DNA of 64,000 nt. It comes from Rhodanobacter sp. 67-28. Its GTDB lineage: Bacteria; Pseudomonadota; Gammaproteobacteria; Xanthomonadales; Rhodanobacteraceae. Below, piece by piece: positions 17,639 through 26,544 of this stretch. Positions within the stretch are counted from its first letter, which is position 1. Every line of letters starts with the position of its first letter. The notes below the pieces were generated by a model, which was not told the origin of the DNA, did not search any database, and saw only the letters and a program-made list of their open reading frames with translations. The position numbers were made by a program, and so were the translations under genes. The stretch lies in the NCBI GenBank assembly GCA_001898415.1, contig MKTU01000054.1, positions 1-64,000 on the forward strand, read 5' to 3'.

Positions 17639-17884
17639 ATGCTGTTTCAAGTGAAGGATCTTGCCGGTGACACCGGCGCCATCGCCGCCATCCTGCGTGC
17701 CCATGACGCCAACGCGCAGGTCACCGGCGATCCCGTCGCGGGACAGATCGACGTGGCGGCGCAGTTGACCTCCGGCCAGGTCATCACCGCCCTGCAGGAG
17801 GCCGGTTACGAGGCCAGCCGCGTGTCCGAGCCGCGGCAGATCCACGTCAGCGGCGGCAGCACCTGCTGCGGCAGCTGCTCATGA
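17639..17884 (+). CDS. HMA-like small protein with C-terminal cysteine cluster
   Basis: An 81-residue protein with the length and strand/helix rhythm of heavy-metal-associated domains: MLFQVKDLAGDTGAIAAILR, then QIDVAAQLTSGQVITALQEAGYEA. The usual metal loop MxCxxC after the first strand is absent. Instead the protein ends with STCCGSCS, a CCxxC cluster that could hold metal. It may be a metal chaperone or a sensor of the same fold. Its stop codon overlaps the stop of trmO on the other strand. Confidence 0.65.
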   Translation: MLFQVKDLAGDTGAIAAILRAHDANAQVTGDPVAGQIDVAAQLTSGQVITALQEAGYEASRVSEPRQIHVSGGSTCCGSCS

Positions 17885-18442
17885 GCCGCTGACGTCCTCG
17901 CCGCGCGGCCGCTTGCGCGGCTTGCGCGGCCCCGGCGCAGAATGCCGGCCCTGCGCCGCGTCGATCGCGTCGATCCAGCCCGCGCGTGAACCCGGAAACG
18001 CATCCGCGTACGGCACGTACGGCTTGATGTCGAGGATCGGCGTGCCGTCCAGCAGGTCGACGCCGCGCACGCGCAACGCGCCTTCCTCCACCGCCACCAG
18101 CTCCACTGCCGACAGCCCGATCGCATTCGGCCGATGTGGCGAGCGCGTGGCCAGCACGCTGCGCTTGCCGCCGCCGCGCGGCGGGCGCACCTCGGCCTTC
18201 CAGCCCTCGCTGCGGTGGAACGCGAACAGCAGCCAGATCCGCTCGAAGCCGGCCAGGTCGCGCCAGGCCGCCGCCGGAAAATCCGCCACGAACGCGATCA
18301 CCGCGTCGACTGCGGCCCCGCTTTCGGTGCCGGCCACCACGGTGGGCTGGTGCGGCGCGTCGATGCGCTGCGCGTAGGGCGAACGCACGAAGGCGATCGG
18401 CCGGCAGGACAATTCGCTGAAGGTATCGGCGCGGGTGTTCAT
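17879..18442 (-). CDS. trmO: tRNA (adenine(37)-N6)-methyltransferase TrmO
   Basis: A 187-residue protein matching the YaeB/VirR/TrmO fold: PIAFVRSPYAQ near the N-terminus, LAGFERIWLLFAFHRSE, and the signature RSVLATRSPHRPNAIGLSAV followed by LDGTPILDIKPYVPYAD. TrmO uses S-adenosylmethionine to methylate the N6 of t6A37 in threonine tRNAs. The start at 18442 is the first ATG that keeps the conserved N-terminus. It ends in a six-base tail-to-tail overlap with the HMA-like gene and is divergent from the YciI gene (45 bp). Confidence 0.92.
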   Translation of the reverse strand: MNTRADTFSELSCRPIAFVRSPYAQRIDAPHQPTVVAGTESGAAVDAVIAFVADFPAAAWRDLAGFERIWLLFAFHRSEGWKAEVRPPRGGGKRSVLATRSPHRPNAIGLSAVELVAVEEGALRVRGVDLLDGTPILDIKPYVPYADAFPGSRAGWIDAIDAAQGRHSAPGPRKPRKRPRGEDVSGS

Positions 18443-18487
18443 TGCGGCATTATCCCTCTTCGCCCCGCCTTCCCCGCCGAGGACGCC

Positions 18488-18862
18488 ATGAAATATCTCG
18501 TGATGATCTATTGCGACGACCAGCTGCTGGACGCGCTGCCCGAGGGCGAGTTCGACAGCCGCATGAAAAGCTGTTTCGGCAAGGCCGACGCGTTGCGCGC
18601 GCAGGGGCAGTTGCTCGATTCGCAGCAGCTGGAAGCGCCGGGGACCGCGCGCACCGTGCGCGTGCGCGACGGCCGCACCAGCGTGGTCGATGGTCCGTAT
18701 GCGGAGACCAAGGAATACCTGGGCGGCTTCAACCTGATCGAGGCGGCCGACATGGACGAGGCGGTGCGCATCGCGCAGTCGTTCCCGTGGTCGCAAACCG
18801 GCGCCATCGAGATCCGTCCGGTGCGCGACATGGATGCGGTACGCGCACGGGTGGGCGCCTGA
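18488..18862 (+). CDS. YciI/YCII-related domain protein
   Basis: A 124-residue protein, MKYLVMIYCDD at the start and DGPYAETKEYLGGFNLIEA in the middle, both hallmarks of the DUF1330/YCII-like (PhnB-neighbour) family with a ferredoxin-like fold. Family members often sit with ECF sigma factors; here the partner is instead a HAD phosphatase whose ATG overlaps this stop by one base (TGATG), so the two are coupled. Biochemical role unknown. Confidence 0.85.
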   Translation: MKYLVMIYCDDQLLDALPEGEFDSRMKSCFGKADALRAQGQLLDSQQLEAPGTARTVRVRDGRTSVVDGPYAETKEYLGGFNLIEAADMDEAVRIAQSFPWSQTGAIEIRPVRDMDAVRARVGA

Positions 18863-19581
18863 TGCTGCAACTGGTCGGCTTCGACGGCGACGACACGCTG
18901 TGGCACAGCGAGGGCTACTACCGCCAGGCCGGCGACGCGTTCGCGGCGATCATGGCGCGCTACGTGGACGTGGCCGATCGCGATGTGCACGAGCGCATGC
19001 TGGCTACCGAGCAGCGCAACCTCAAGCTGTTCGGCTACGGCGCCAAGGGCATGGCGCTGTCGATGGTGGAAACCGCCATTGCGGTCTCGGACGGGCGCAT
19101 CGGCGCGGCCGACATCCACGCCTTGATCGAGCTGGGCAAGACCGTGCTGCAGCATCCGGTGGAACTGCTGCCGGGCATCCGCGCCGCGGTCGAGGCGGTG
19201 GCGCAGCAGTACGAGGTGGTGCTGATCACCAAGGGCGACCTGTTCCACCAGGAGAAGAAGGTGGCGCAATCGGGCCTGGCCGACCTGTTTCGCCGCATCG
19301 AGATCGTCTCGGAGAAGGACGCCGCCGCCTACCGCCGAGTGCTCGGCGAGTTCGACCTGCAGCCGGCGCAGTTCGCGATGGTCGGCAACTCGCTGCGCTC
19401 GGACATCGAGCCGGTATTGCGCCTGGGCGGCTGGGGCGTGCACATGCCCTACCACGTGACCTGGGCGCACGAACTGGAAAACGGCCTGGCCGCCGACGAG
19501 CCGCGCATGCTCACCGTCGATGCGCCCGCGGCCATCCCCGCCGCGGTGGAACGGCTGCGCGCCCTGGCCGCCGCGGCGTAG
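18862..19581 (+). CDS. HAD-superfamily phosphatase
   Basis: A 239-residue cytoplasmic HAD hydrolase. Motif I is GFDGDDTLWHSE (nucleophile Asp8 and the +2 Asp), a helical cap follows, motif II is VLITKGD, the motif III lysine is probably in SEKD, and motif IV is MVGNSLRSDIEP. The family hydrolyses small phosphate esters. The NSLRSDI form is typical of a proteobacterial branch with no fixed substrate. Coupled to the upstream YciI gene by overlapping stop and start. Confidence 0.9.
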   Translation: MLQLVGFDGDDTLWHSEGYYRQAGDAFAAIMARYVDVADRDVHERMLATEQRNLKLFGYGAKGMALSMVETAIAVSDGRIGAADIHALIELGKTVLQHPVELLPGIRAAVEAVAQQYEVVLITKGDLFHQEKKVAQSGLADLFRRIEIVSEKDAAAYRRVLGEFDLQPAQFAMVGNSLRSDIEPVLRLGGWGVHMPYHVTWAHELENGLAADEPRMLTVDAPAAIPAAVERLRALAAAA

Positions 19582-19627
19582 GGCGGGCACCGTCCGCCGT
19601 CCACCGCCACGAGCCGGTCCGGCCCGC

Positions 19628-19882
19628 CTAATCGTCGAAACCGGTGTAGTCGTCGGGAAAGATCGGCGTGCCGTCCGCCTCCAGTCCCGTCATGTCGGCC
19701 AGCGCCTTCGCCGCGGCGGCTTCGGCCACGTCCTTGTCGCGGAAGCTGCGGTTCTCGCAGATCGCGTAATACACCGGAAAGCCGTGGCGGCGCGGCGTGA
19801 TCGCCAGCCACGCCGCGTAGCGCGAGCCTTCCAGGGTGGCGCCGGAGCGGGCCAGGTAGTCGTCGAACGCGCGCTCGGCCAT
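19628..19882 (-). CDS. Small hypothetical protein, 84 residues
   Basis: Frame ends with GTPIFPDDYTGFDD and is compact and charged, with HGFPVYYAICENRSFRDKDVAEAA in the middle (a strand then a helix). I chose ATG at 19882 over one ten codons earlier because a GAGCGGAA purine tract precedes it. No known family recognised; codon use is consistent with coding and it does not lie opposite a gene. Confidence 0.6.
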   Translation of the reverse strand: MAERAFDDYLARSGATLEGSRYAAWLAITPRRHGFPVYYAICENRSFRDKDVAEAAAAKALADMTGLEADGTPIFPDDYTGFDD

Positions 19883-19961
19883 GGTCGTCGGTTCCGCTCG
19901 GAAAGCCCGCATTGTATCGGCTGGGTCCGGGTTTGCCGCCGATCCCGGCGCTTCCTGCGCC

Positions 19962-21950
19962 TCAGCGGTTGCGCGTGCCGTTCGCGGCGCGGATCTGGTC
20001 GATGCTCAACGCTTCGCTTTCGCCCGGGGGCGGCAGGCCGATCCTTTCGCAGAAGGCGATGAAGCGCGGATCGTCGCGCAGGTTCAGGATGAACGGATCG
20101 GTCGGCAGGAACAGCAGATCGGCGGCCGAAGCATGCTGCAACCATTCCACGGCGTGGCCGGCATCGCCGCGCAAGGCGTAGATCTGCGCGATCAGATGCG
20201 GATCGGCGTTCGCCTCGGCCTTGCCGGCGAGGGCGTTCGCCAGCGCGGTGTCCGCGGCGGCGCGATCCGGCCCGATCTGGGCCGCCAGCGCCGTGTACGG
20301 GTCGCGGTACTTCGCGGGCATTTGCAGCGCGCTGCCCATGGCCTTGACCGCGTCGCCACGCGCCAGGGCAACCGCCATGCGCAGGAACAAGGATGAATAG
20401 CGCCAGTGCGCGTTCGTCTGCGGCAGGCTTTCGGCGGTGCCAAGGTATTTCTCCGCTTCGTCCAGCCGGCCGGACGCCAGCAACAGCTTCGCGTACTGCT
20501 GGTAATTGATGATGTACAGCGGTTCGATTGAAAGCAGATGCTGCCTCGACCGGATTGCCTCGCGCAGTTTTCCGACCTGGGCAAACACATAACCGCAGCC
20601 ATTGAGGACGGTCCCGTCCTCCGGCGCCAGTTGCACGGCGCGACGGCATTCGGCCAGGGCGCCGCGATGGTCGAAGCTGTAGACCATCAGGTAGGCGCGG
20701 GCCGCGTGGGCCGCCCCCAGCCCGGGCGCCAATTGCAACGCCTGGTCCGCTGCGCGCCTTGCCTCGTTCATGTGCTGGCGGGCGGCCTCGGCGGGTTCGT
20801 TCGAGAACGTGGCGACGGTGCTCAGCGATCCCGACAGGTGTGCCCATGCCATCGCATAGCCGGGGTCGAGTTGCACGGCCTTGGCCATGTATTCGGATGC
20901 CCGGCGGAAATCCTCGTCGTGCCAATGCTTCAGGCCCTGCAGATAGGCGTTGTAGGCTTCGATGCTGCCGCTGGGCGGCCGGTCGTCATGCCTGACGGAT
21001 TCGCCGGGCGACAGCAGCTTCACCTGCAACGCACCGATGACCGCGGACGCGATTTCGTCCTGCAGGGCAAACAGGTTCCGGTACGGGCGATCGTAGTGCT
21101 CGGCCCACAGCGTGCTGCCGTCGATGGCCCTGGTCAGCGCGGCGTTGATGCGCACGACGTCGCCCACGTGCTGCACGCTGCCGCTGAGCAGGTAGGACAC
21201 ACCCAGCTTGCGGCCGATGGTGCGGCTGTCGTCCCTGCTGCCGCGGAACTGGAAAGCGGAATCGCGACCGATCACCTTCAGCCCGCCGAAGCGGGAAAGG
21301 GAGTTGATCAGGCTTTCCGACAAGCCGTCGGAAAAGAACTGCTGTCCCTTGTCGTTGCTCGCGTTGACCAGCGGCAGCACCGCGATACTGCGCTCCGGCG
21401 CCGGCTTCGGCGCGCTCGGCGCATGCGGCCACCACTGCCAGCCGGCCACCGCGAGCAGCGCCAGCAGCGGCAGCAGCCACCACATGGCGCGCGGCATGCC
21501 GTGCCGGTCGCCGGCGCGCCGCCGGGCCACCGGAGGATGTGACGCGGCAGGCGGCACCGGCACCGGCACCGGCATCGTCGGCGCTTGCGACGCGGGGACC
21601 GGGACGGCCCGCGACGGCGCGTCGGGCGTGGCTTCGGGAAGGTCGAAGCGGTAGCCCACGCCATGCACGGTGTGCAGGTAGCGCGCCACTTTCGCGTCCT
21701 CGCCAAGCGCATGCCGCAGCAGGGTCATCAGCCGGTTCAGCACCCCGGGGGTGACGTGGCGGTGGCCCCAGACCGCGTCGAGTATCTCGTCGCGGGTGAA
21801 GACCCGGCCGGGCGTGCCGGCGAGCAGCGCCAGCACGGCGAAGGCCTTCGGTTCCAGCGGCTGCCCGATGCCCCCGCGCAACAGACGCCGGCCGGCGAAG
21901 TCGATCGTGCAGTCGTCGAAGGCGAGCGGGGCGGGCGTTGACGGGTCCAT
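19962..21950 (-). CDS. CadC-like winged-helix transmembrane regulator with TPR sensor part
   Basis: A 662-residue protein from the ATG at 21950. An OmpR-type winged helix (about 10-100; VFTRDEILDAVWGHRHVTPG and YLHTVHGVGYRFDL) is followed by a Pro-rich linker and one transmembrane helix (MWWLLPLLALLAVAGWQWW). Then come a TolB-N-like segment (ERSIAVLPLVN, FFSDGLSESLINSLSR) and several TPR-like repeats to the end. The arrangement places the DNA-binding domain in the cytoplasm and the sensor in the periplasm. It is divergent from the PD40 propeller gene at 22237, its likely target. Confidence 0.88.
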   Translation of the reverse strand: MDPSTPAPLAFDDCTIDFAGRRLLRGGIGQPLEPKAFAVLALLAGTPGRVFTRDEILDAVWGHRHVTPGVLNRLMTLLRHALGEDAKVARYLHTVHGVGYRFDLPEATPDAPSRAVPVPASQAPTMPVPVPVPPAASHPPVARRRAGDRHGMPRAMWWLLPLLALLAVAGWQWWPHAPSAPKPAPERSIAVLPLVNASNDKGQQFFSDGLSESLINSLSRFGGLKVIGRDSAFQFRGSRDDSRTIGRKLGVSYLLSGSVQHVGDVVRINAALTRAIDGSTLWAEHYDRPYRNLFALQDEIASAVIGALQVKLLSPGESVRHDDRPPSGSIEAYNAYLQGLKHWHDEDFRRASEYMAKAVQLDPGYAMAWAHLSGSLSTVATFSNEPAEAARQHMNEARRAADQALQLAPGLGAAHAARAYLMVYSFDHRGALAECRRAVQLAPEDGTVLNGCGYVFAQVGKLREAIRSRQHLLSIEPLYIINYQQYAKLLLASGRLDEAEKYLGTAESLPQTNAHWRYSSLFLRMAVALARGDAVKAMGSALQMPAKYRDPYTALAAQIGPDRAAADTALANALAGKAEANADPHLIAQIYALRGDAGHAVEWLQHASAADLLFLPTDPFILNLRDDPRFIAFCERIGLPPPGESEALSIDQIRAANGTRNR

Positions 21951-22236
21951 GGCGTCCTGTGGCGGGTAGCGCACGAGAGTGGACGAAAACCGGTGCTGCG
22001 GGCGACCCCAATGTTTTCCCAAGGAATCCAAGCAAAGTCCAGTCTTTCCCGAGCGGCCGCCTCAAGACCCGCCGCGCCACACCCCCGAAGCTGGGCGCGC
22101 CGGCCCTCGCCGGCACGCTCGCGTGCAGTCGCGATGCCCGCGCCTGCACAGGGTGAGCGACGCGTCGCCATGGCGCAACCAGTCCGCGGCGAAGGGTTTT
22201 CTCCGCGGTCGTCCACACCCATGCAAGGAGAGACCC

Positions 22237-23268
22237 ATGAACCGCAAGTACCCACAGTGCGCACTGGCCATCGCCGCCATCCTGTCCGCCAATGTCTACG
22301 CGCAGCACTACGGCGCGTGGAGCAACGCGCAGCTTGCGCCCGGCATCAACACCGCGGCCGCCGAAGGCTGTCCGATCGAGTCGCCGGACGGGGACAACCT
22401 GTACTTCATGTCCACCCGCAATGGCGGCCTGGACAACTGGCGCGCAACGTGGAATGTCGCGATGCGCAGCTGGGACCACGTCACCAACCTCGGCGCACCG
22501 GCGAATTCGCCCACGGCCGCCGACTACTGTCCCACGCCGTTGCCCGGCAAGTGGCTGCTCTTCGTCAGCTCGCGGCAGAACGCCGGGGATTGCACCGGCT
22601 GCAAGGCGATGCCGCCGCCGCCGCCCGGCAGCCCGCCGGCCGGCGACATCTTTCTGACCCGCGAGAATCCCGCGCACGGCTGGGCGACGCCGGTGGATCT
22701 GGGCGGCTATGCGGACGGTGGCCCGAACACCAAGGGTTCGGAATACAGCCCGTCGGTAGTGAAAACCGCCCAGGGTACCTTCCTGTACTTCTCCAGCGAT
22801 GGTTATCCGGACAGCAAGGGCCATGACATCTACATGAGCCGCCAGCGTGCCGACGGCAGCTTCGGGCCCGGCGTGCGCGTGGCCGAGCTGAGTACCGATG
22901 CCGCCGACCTGATGCCCAACGTGCGCAGGGACGGGCTGGAAATCGTGTTCAGCAGCAACCGGGCCAGCGCCGATCCGCGCAACCAGGACATCTGGTACGC
23001 CACGCGCCCGAACACCGCTTCGCCATGGACGGTGCGCGGCCGGATCGAGAATCCCGCGGTCAACACGGCGGACGGCGCGGAAACCCGCGCCACGCTGTCC
23101 AGCGACGGCACCCGCTTGTACTTCGGCCGCAAGCACTTCGCCCAGGTGCCGGCCGACCCGGGCGATGTCTACGTCAGCACGCGCGTCAGGTTGACGTGGG
23201 GACGCGGCCACGACGAGCACCACGGGCGCGGCCGGTCCCACGATCACCACGGACACGGCACGCACTGA
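22237..23268 (+). CDS. Exported PD40-type beta-propeller protein with His-rich tail
   Basis: A 343-residue protein after a strong AAGGAG site. Signal peptide MNRKYPQCALAIAAILSANVYA. The body repeats PD40/TolB-like blades: SPDGDNLYFMSTRNGG, GTFLYFSSDGYPDSKGHDIY, DGLEIVFSSNRASADPRNQDIWY and LSSDGTRLYFGRK. The last 20 residues are mostly His, Gly, Asp and Arg, a possible metal-binding tail. Probably periplasmic; ligand unknown. It is divergent from the CadC-like regulator with 286 bp between them. Confidence 0.8.
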   Translation: MNRKYPQCALAIAAILSANVYAQHYGAWSNAQLAPGINTAAAEGCPIESPDGDNLYFMSTRNGGLDNWRATWNVAMRSWDHVTNLGAPANSPTAADYCPTPLPGKWLLFVSSRQNAGDCTGCKAMPPPPPGSPPAGDIFLTRENPAHGWATPVDLGGYADGGPNTKGSEYSPSVVKTAQGTFLYFSSDGYPDSKGHDIYMSRQRADGSFGPGVRVAELSTDAADLMPNVRRDGLEIVFSSNRASADPRNQDIWYATRPNTASPWTVRGRIENPAVNTADGAETRATLSSDGTRLYFGRKHFAQVPADPGDVYVSTRVRLTWGRGHDEHHGRGRSHDHHGHGTH

Positions 23269-23407
23269 ACCCTGCGTCGGCGGGACGGAACATGCGGTCG
23301 CGGCGGTGGTCGTCGCCGCGACCGCATGCGCAGCCGGAGCCCGCTCGTCCGTGCCGCGGGGGAGGCATCACGTGCATCGCGTGACCCGCTTGCCGCATCA
23401 TGTGCCG

Positions 23408-23866
23408 ATGATCGCCGCATTCCCGAACGTGCCCCGTGTGGTGCTCGACACCAACGTGTGCCTGGACATCTTCCTGTTCCACGATGCGCAGTCCGCCGCG
23501 CTGCACGTGGCGATGCGCGAGGGCCGCATCCAGGCGGTGACGCGCGCCGACTGCCGCGCCGAATGGCTGCGCGTGCTGCACTATCCGCAGGTGCCGCTCA
23601 CCGCCGAAGCACGGCCCGGCGTCGAGGCCGCGTTCGATGCCCTGGTGCACTGCCTGCCCGACGATCAGGCCACGGCGTCGCCCGAGATGCCGCTTCCGCG
23701 CTGCGGGGATACGGACGATCAGAAATTCCTGGAACTGGCACAGGCCGCGGGTGCGCGCTGGCTGGTCAGCAAGGACAACGAGTTGCTGAAGCTGGCCCCG
23801 CGCTGCAAGCGCGACGCGCTGTTCTGGATCGGCCTGCCGCAGGCGTGGTCGTTGCGCCACGCTTGA
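23408..23866 (+). CDS. PIN-domain protein (putative ribonuclease/toxin)
   Basis: A 152-residue PIN fold: RVVLDTNVCLDIFLF gives the first acidic residue, TRADCRAEWLRVLHY the second, and CGDTDDQKFLELAQAAGARWLVSKDNELLKL the third and fourth acids and the terminal strand. PIN enzymes are Mg2+-dependent RNases, often toxins of VapBC-type pairs. No antitoxin-like small gene precedes it, so it belongs to the stand-alone 'putative PIN toxin' group. Start chosen at ATG 23408, since earlier codons are unlike protein. Confidence 0.83.
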   Translation: MIAAFPNVPRVVLDTNVCLDIFLFHDAQSAALHVAMREGRIQAVTRADCRAEWLRVLHYPQVPLTAEARPGVEAAFDALVHCLPDDQATASPEMPLPRCGDTDDQKFLELAQAAGARWLVSKDNELLKLAPRCKRDALFWIGLPQAWSLRHA

Positions 23867-23922
23867 CGATCGCGTCACCCGGAGCCGTGCTTCACTGGCC
23901 CGGCCACCCGCGGAGACACGTC

Positions 23923-24111
23923 ATGCTCACGCCCCACACCATCGACTGCCCGTACTGCGGGGAGCCCGTCGAAATCCTGCTCGACGCATCGATCCCCAGC
24001 CAGCAATACATCGAGGACTGCCAGGTATGCTGCCGCCCGATCACGCTGACGGTGGACGTGGACGACGACGGCGCGATCGCGGTGCGCGCCCGCGGCGAGA
24101 ACGACGCCTGA
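23923..24111 (+). CDS. CPXCG-motif cysteine-rich protein
   Basis: A 62-residue protein with HTIDCPYCGEPVEILLDAS and YIEDCQVCCRPITLTVDVD, i.e. two CxxC pairs forming a zinc ribbon. This matches the small CPXCG family of gammaproteobacteria, function unknown. It starts 56 bp after the PIN gene and may share its transcript. Confidence 0.88.
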   Translation: MLTPHTIDCPYCGEPVEILLDASIPSQQYIEDCQVCCRPITLTVDVDDDGAIAVRARGENDA

Positions 24112-24138
24112 GCGAACTTCATGCCAGCGCGCTCTTCG

Positions 24139-24202
24139 CGCGATGCTCTTGCGAATCCCGAATCCGTGGGAAGAGCATCGCGCACAGGGTGCGCTCCTAC
24201 AG
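24139..24202. repeat. REP-type palindromic repeat
   Basis: A perfect 12-bp inverted repeat CGCGATGCTCTT/AAGAGCATCGCG (24139-24150 with 24171-24182) runs into GCGCACAGGGTGCGCTCCTACAG (24180-24202), the GTAGGAGCG REP seen in many Xanthomonadales and Pseudomonas genomes. Read on the minus strand its CTCCTA gives the stop codon TAG of pncA. Relatives lie at 46537 and 52942. Confidence 0.75.
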
Positions 24203-24826
24203 GGCGTCGATGTCCTGCGCGAGCAACGCGGCGCGGGTGGCTTCGTCGCTGGCCGGGGTGACCGGGCGGGTGAGCTCCCACAGCATGCGCGCGCGAAAGC
24301 CCAGCGCCACGGCGTCCTGCGCGGTCCACAGCACGCACACGTCGCGCGCCAGTCCGCACACCACCACCTCGTCCACGCCGCGCTCGCGCAGCCAGCCGGC
24401 CAGGCCGGTGCCGGGGCGCGTGCCTTGCGGGCCGTGGTTTTCGCGAAAGCCGCTGTAGGAATCCACGCCCGGGTCGCTGCCCTTGCGGATCACCGCGTCC
24501 AGCGCCGACCAGTCCACCTGCGGATGCAGCGCGGCGCCCGCCGTGCCCTGCACGCAGTGATCCGGCCACAGGGTCTGCGGCTGGCCATGCAGGGTGATCT
24601 CGTCGAACGGCGCACGGCCCGGATGCGAGCTGGCGAACGACGCGTGGCCGCGTGGATGCCAGTCCTGCGTGGCCACCACATGGCGAAAGCGGCGCGCGCG
24701 CAGCAGCGCGTCGATCCCGTCGATGATCGCGTCGCCGTCGTGGCAGGCCAGCGCTCCGCCGGGCATGAAGTCGGGCTGCACGTCGACCACGATCAGGGCC
24801 GTCGTGGCGGAAACGGCGTGAGTCAT
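24197..24826 (-). CDS. pncA: Nicotinamidase (isochorismatase fold)
   Basis: A 209-residue cytosolic enzyme that turns nicotinamide into nicotinate for NAD salvage. The catalytic triad is visible: Asp in LIVVDVQPDFMPGG, Lys in VIRKGSDPGVDSYSGF and Cys in VVCGLARDVCVLWTA. The metal site is in ATQDWHPRGHASF (Asp and two His). LWPDHCVQGTAGA is another family signature. Start at the ATG ending at 24826. The stop codon is formed by a REP element. Confidence 0.93.
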   Translation of the reverse strand: MTHAVSATTALIVVDVQPDFMPGGALACHDGDAIIDGIDALLRARRFRHVVATQDWHPRGHASFASSHPGRAPFDEITLHGQPQTLWPDHCVQGTAGAALHPQVDWSALDAVIRKGSDPGVDSYSGFRENHGPQGTRPGTGLAGWLRERGVDEVVVCGLARDVCVLWTAQDAVALGFRARMLWELTRPVTPASDEATRAALLAQDIDAL

Positions 24827-24913
24827 GCAGACTGCTCCGGACAGGTGGAGCGGCAGTCTAGCGTGCGCGCGCGGCAGGCGGACACGCGCGCGGCATCCCG
24901 AAGGGGCAGCGCA

Positions 24914-25306
24914 GTGCATTACGACCAATCATGGATGGGCAGTGGCATCGTCGGCGGCCTGCAGGCCGGCGCGATCTCGGCAGCGGCCGGGCTACTGCTG
25001 TTCCTGGCGCTGCACTGGCTGGGCCGACGCCGCGGCTGGAGCGCCGCGCGCAAGATCGGCTGGGCGTTCCTGCTGGCGTGCGTGCTCACCGTCAGCGGCG
25101 ACCTGTGGGACATGTTCTATCTCAACTACGCCAACCTGCAGTCGCTCGCCCTGCTGCAAGCGGTGCTGGCCGGCATGCACGATCCGGAGCACCTCGGCTT
25201 GCGCGTGCTGTGCGAGTTGCTCGGCGTGTCGCTGGGCATCGGCGTGGGGTACGCATCGTGCGGTGGGGATCGACGCAGCCGTGGCGGCAGCGACGCACGG
25301 ACGTGA
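24914..25306 (+). CDS. Small integral membrane protein, unknown
   Basis: A 130-residue frame from GTG 24914, preceded by AAGGGGCAG. Three hydrophobic segments: IVGGLQAGAISAAAGLLLFLAL, KIGWAFLLACVLTVSG and CELLGVSLGIGVGYASC. A basic loop RRRGWSAARK follows the first and a basic tail ends the protein. No family recognised. Divergent from pncA (87 bp). Confidence 0.6.
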   Translation: MHYDQSWMGSGIVGGLQAGAISAAAGLLLFLALHWLGRRRGWSAARKIGWAFLLACVLTVSGDLWDMFYLNYANLQSLALLQAVLAGMHDPEHLGLRVLCELLGVSLGIGVGYASCGGDRRSRGGSDART

Positions 25307-25643
25307 TGGCGAGTTGACCGTCTTTCTCCGGATGGCGAGCCTCGCTCTCGCGCGGTGAACTCAAGCCGTCGGCTGCACCCGATTTGCAAGTGATCGACGC
25401 GCCGATGGCACTCGTCATCCGGGAGTCGCCTCCGTGCGCCGGTGCGCGACGCCAGCGCCATCGCATCGCCGTCCGGGAGAACTTCATGCCGACTTCAGCG
25501 CCAGTCCTGGCCAGGATCGCCTAGAGCGACAGCATGGTTGACTCGTAGCATGGCGCTCGGTTCGTCGGTGCGTCGGGAGCGCACTCCATGCGCATCCAAT
25601 GCGTGATGAACCAGGCCACGGGGGGCCTTTGCTGGAGGGGAAC
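25307..25643. other. Intergenic stretch without recognisable gene
   Basis: About 340 bp between the small membrane protein and the broken collagenase copy. Short open frames here look random, with no family-like motifs on either strand. A GGAGGGGAAC purine tract just before 25644 is the ribosome site of the next, broken gene. Confidence 0.5.
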
Positions 25644-26372
25644 ATGAATACTTGCGCACGCAAATCGCGTCCGCGATGCGCCAGCCTGTCGCTGTTGACG
25701 CCCGGATGCAGTCTGCTGCGCTATGCGGCACCGACGAAGGCCCGGAAAAAGGCACCGGCACCCGCCGCGACTGCCTTGCGCACCACCAGCTTGTTGCCGA
25801 CGGTACGGCATCAGCAGGCCCGCCCACTCAAGCCGAGCGGGCGCCCGCCGCAATCGTCGTCGAAGGCTCACCTGTACACCGACTACGGTCGCCCGGAGCG
25901 CAATCCGTCGGCTTCGCTGCGCATGAGCGTGGCGGCCGCCGCCACCCATGATGTCAACGCGTTTGCGTCGGCCGGCGGCAGCAGCCTGGTCATCCTGTTG
26001 CGCAACTCGTCGGTGGACGCTTGCATCGACACCTTGTTCAGCGTGACTGGTGCCAGCGCCGGCCAGGTGTTCAACCAGGCGAAGATGGTCACCATCGCCA
26101 ACGCACTGCAATCCGGCGCACCCGGTCACACGAAATGCGGACGCGCTTCGCCGGCTTTTTGGCGTATTCGCTACTCCACGCGGGCGTTTCCGCCTATCTC
26201 CGCACACCCGACCGGTTCAATCTTTCGCAGGTCCAGAGCCGCTGGGGGTGGGCGCGGCGAAGTCGGAGATCGCCGGGAACAGGCCCTGGACAGTTTGATC
26301 TGCATGCAGGATCGGCACTCGAGATCCTGTGCTGGAGCGCGAGCGTCACCGTCTCTTGGGGAGGTGGCGTGA
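25644..26372 (+). pseudogene. Truncated paralogue of the M9 collagenase (N-terminal part only)
   Basis: From ATG 25644 the frame gives an N-terminal leader and then a segment clearly related to the collagenase at 26545. ATHDVNAFASA corresponds to SCDTNAFASA, VDACIDTLFSVTGASAGQVF to LDCLNTLFSVSGSTGASVF, and QAKMVTIANAL to ASKMSAVANYA. The similarity stops near 26125, after which the frame turns into arginine-rich nonsense; the catalytic domain and HExxH are missing. It is therefore the 5' stump of an older tandem copy, or of a gene whose 3' part was replaced by the intact one. Confidence 0.65.
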
Positions 26373-26544
26373 AGGACATCCGTTCACGCCGGCAAATTCG
26401 CAGGAGTGACCGAATCCCCGCGAAATCCATCCCGGTGGCGCGCAGCAACACCAGAAGGATCAGATTTTCGTCAGTCGCCGTTGTTTGTTCCCTCACAGAG
26501 CTGGAGCAGGCTCCGAATGTCTGCTCCTCCAAGGAGATTTCAGC

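Noticed and set aside
17405..17640. Possible second minus-strand small RNA ending at the hairpin with U7 near 17409
   Set aside because: No -10-like box at a suitable distance and no C-rich stem-loop upstream, unlike the candidate at 7879-7985.
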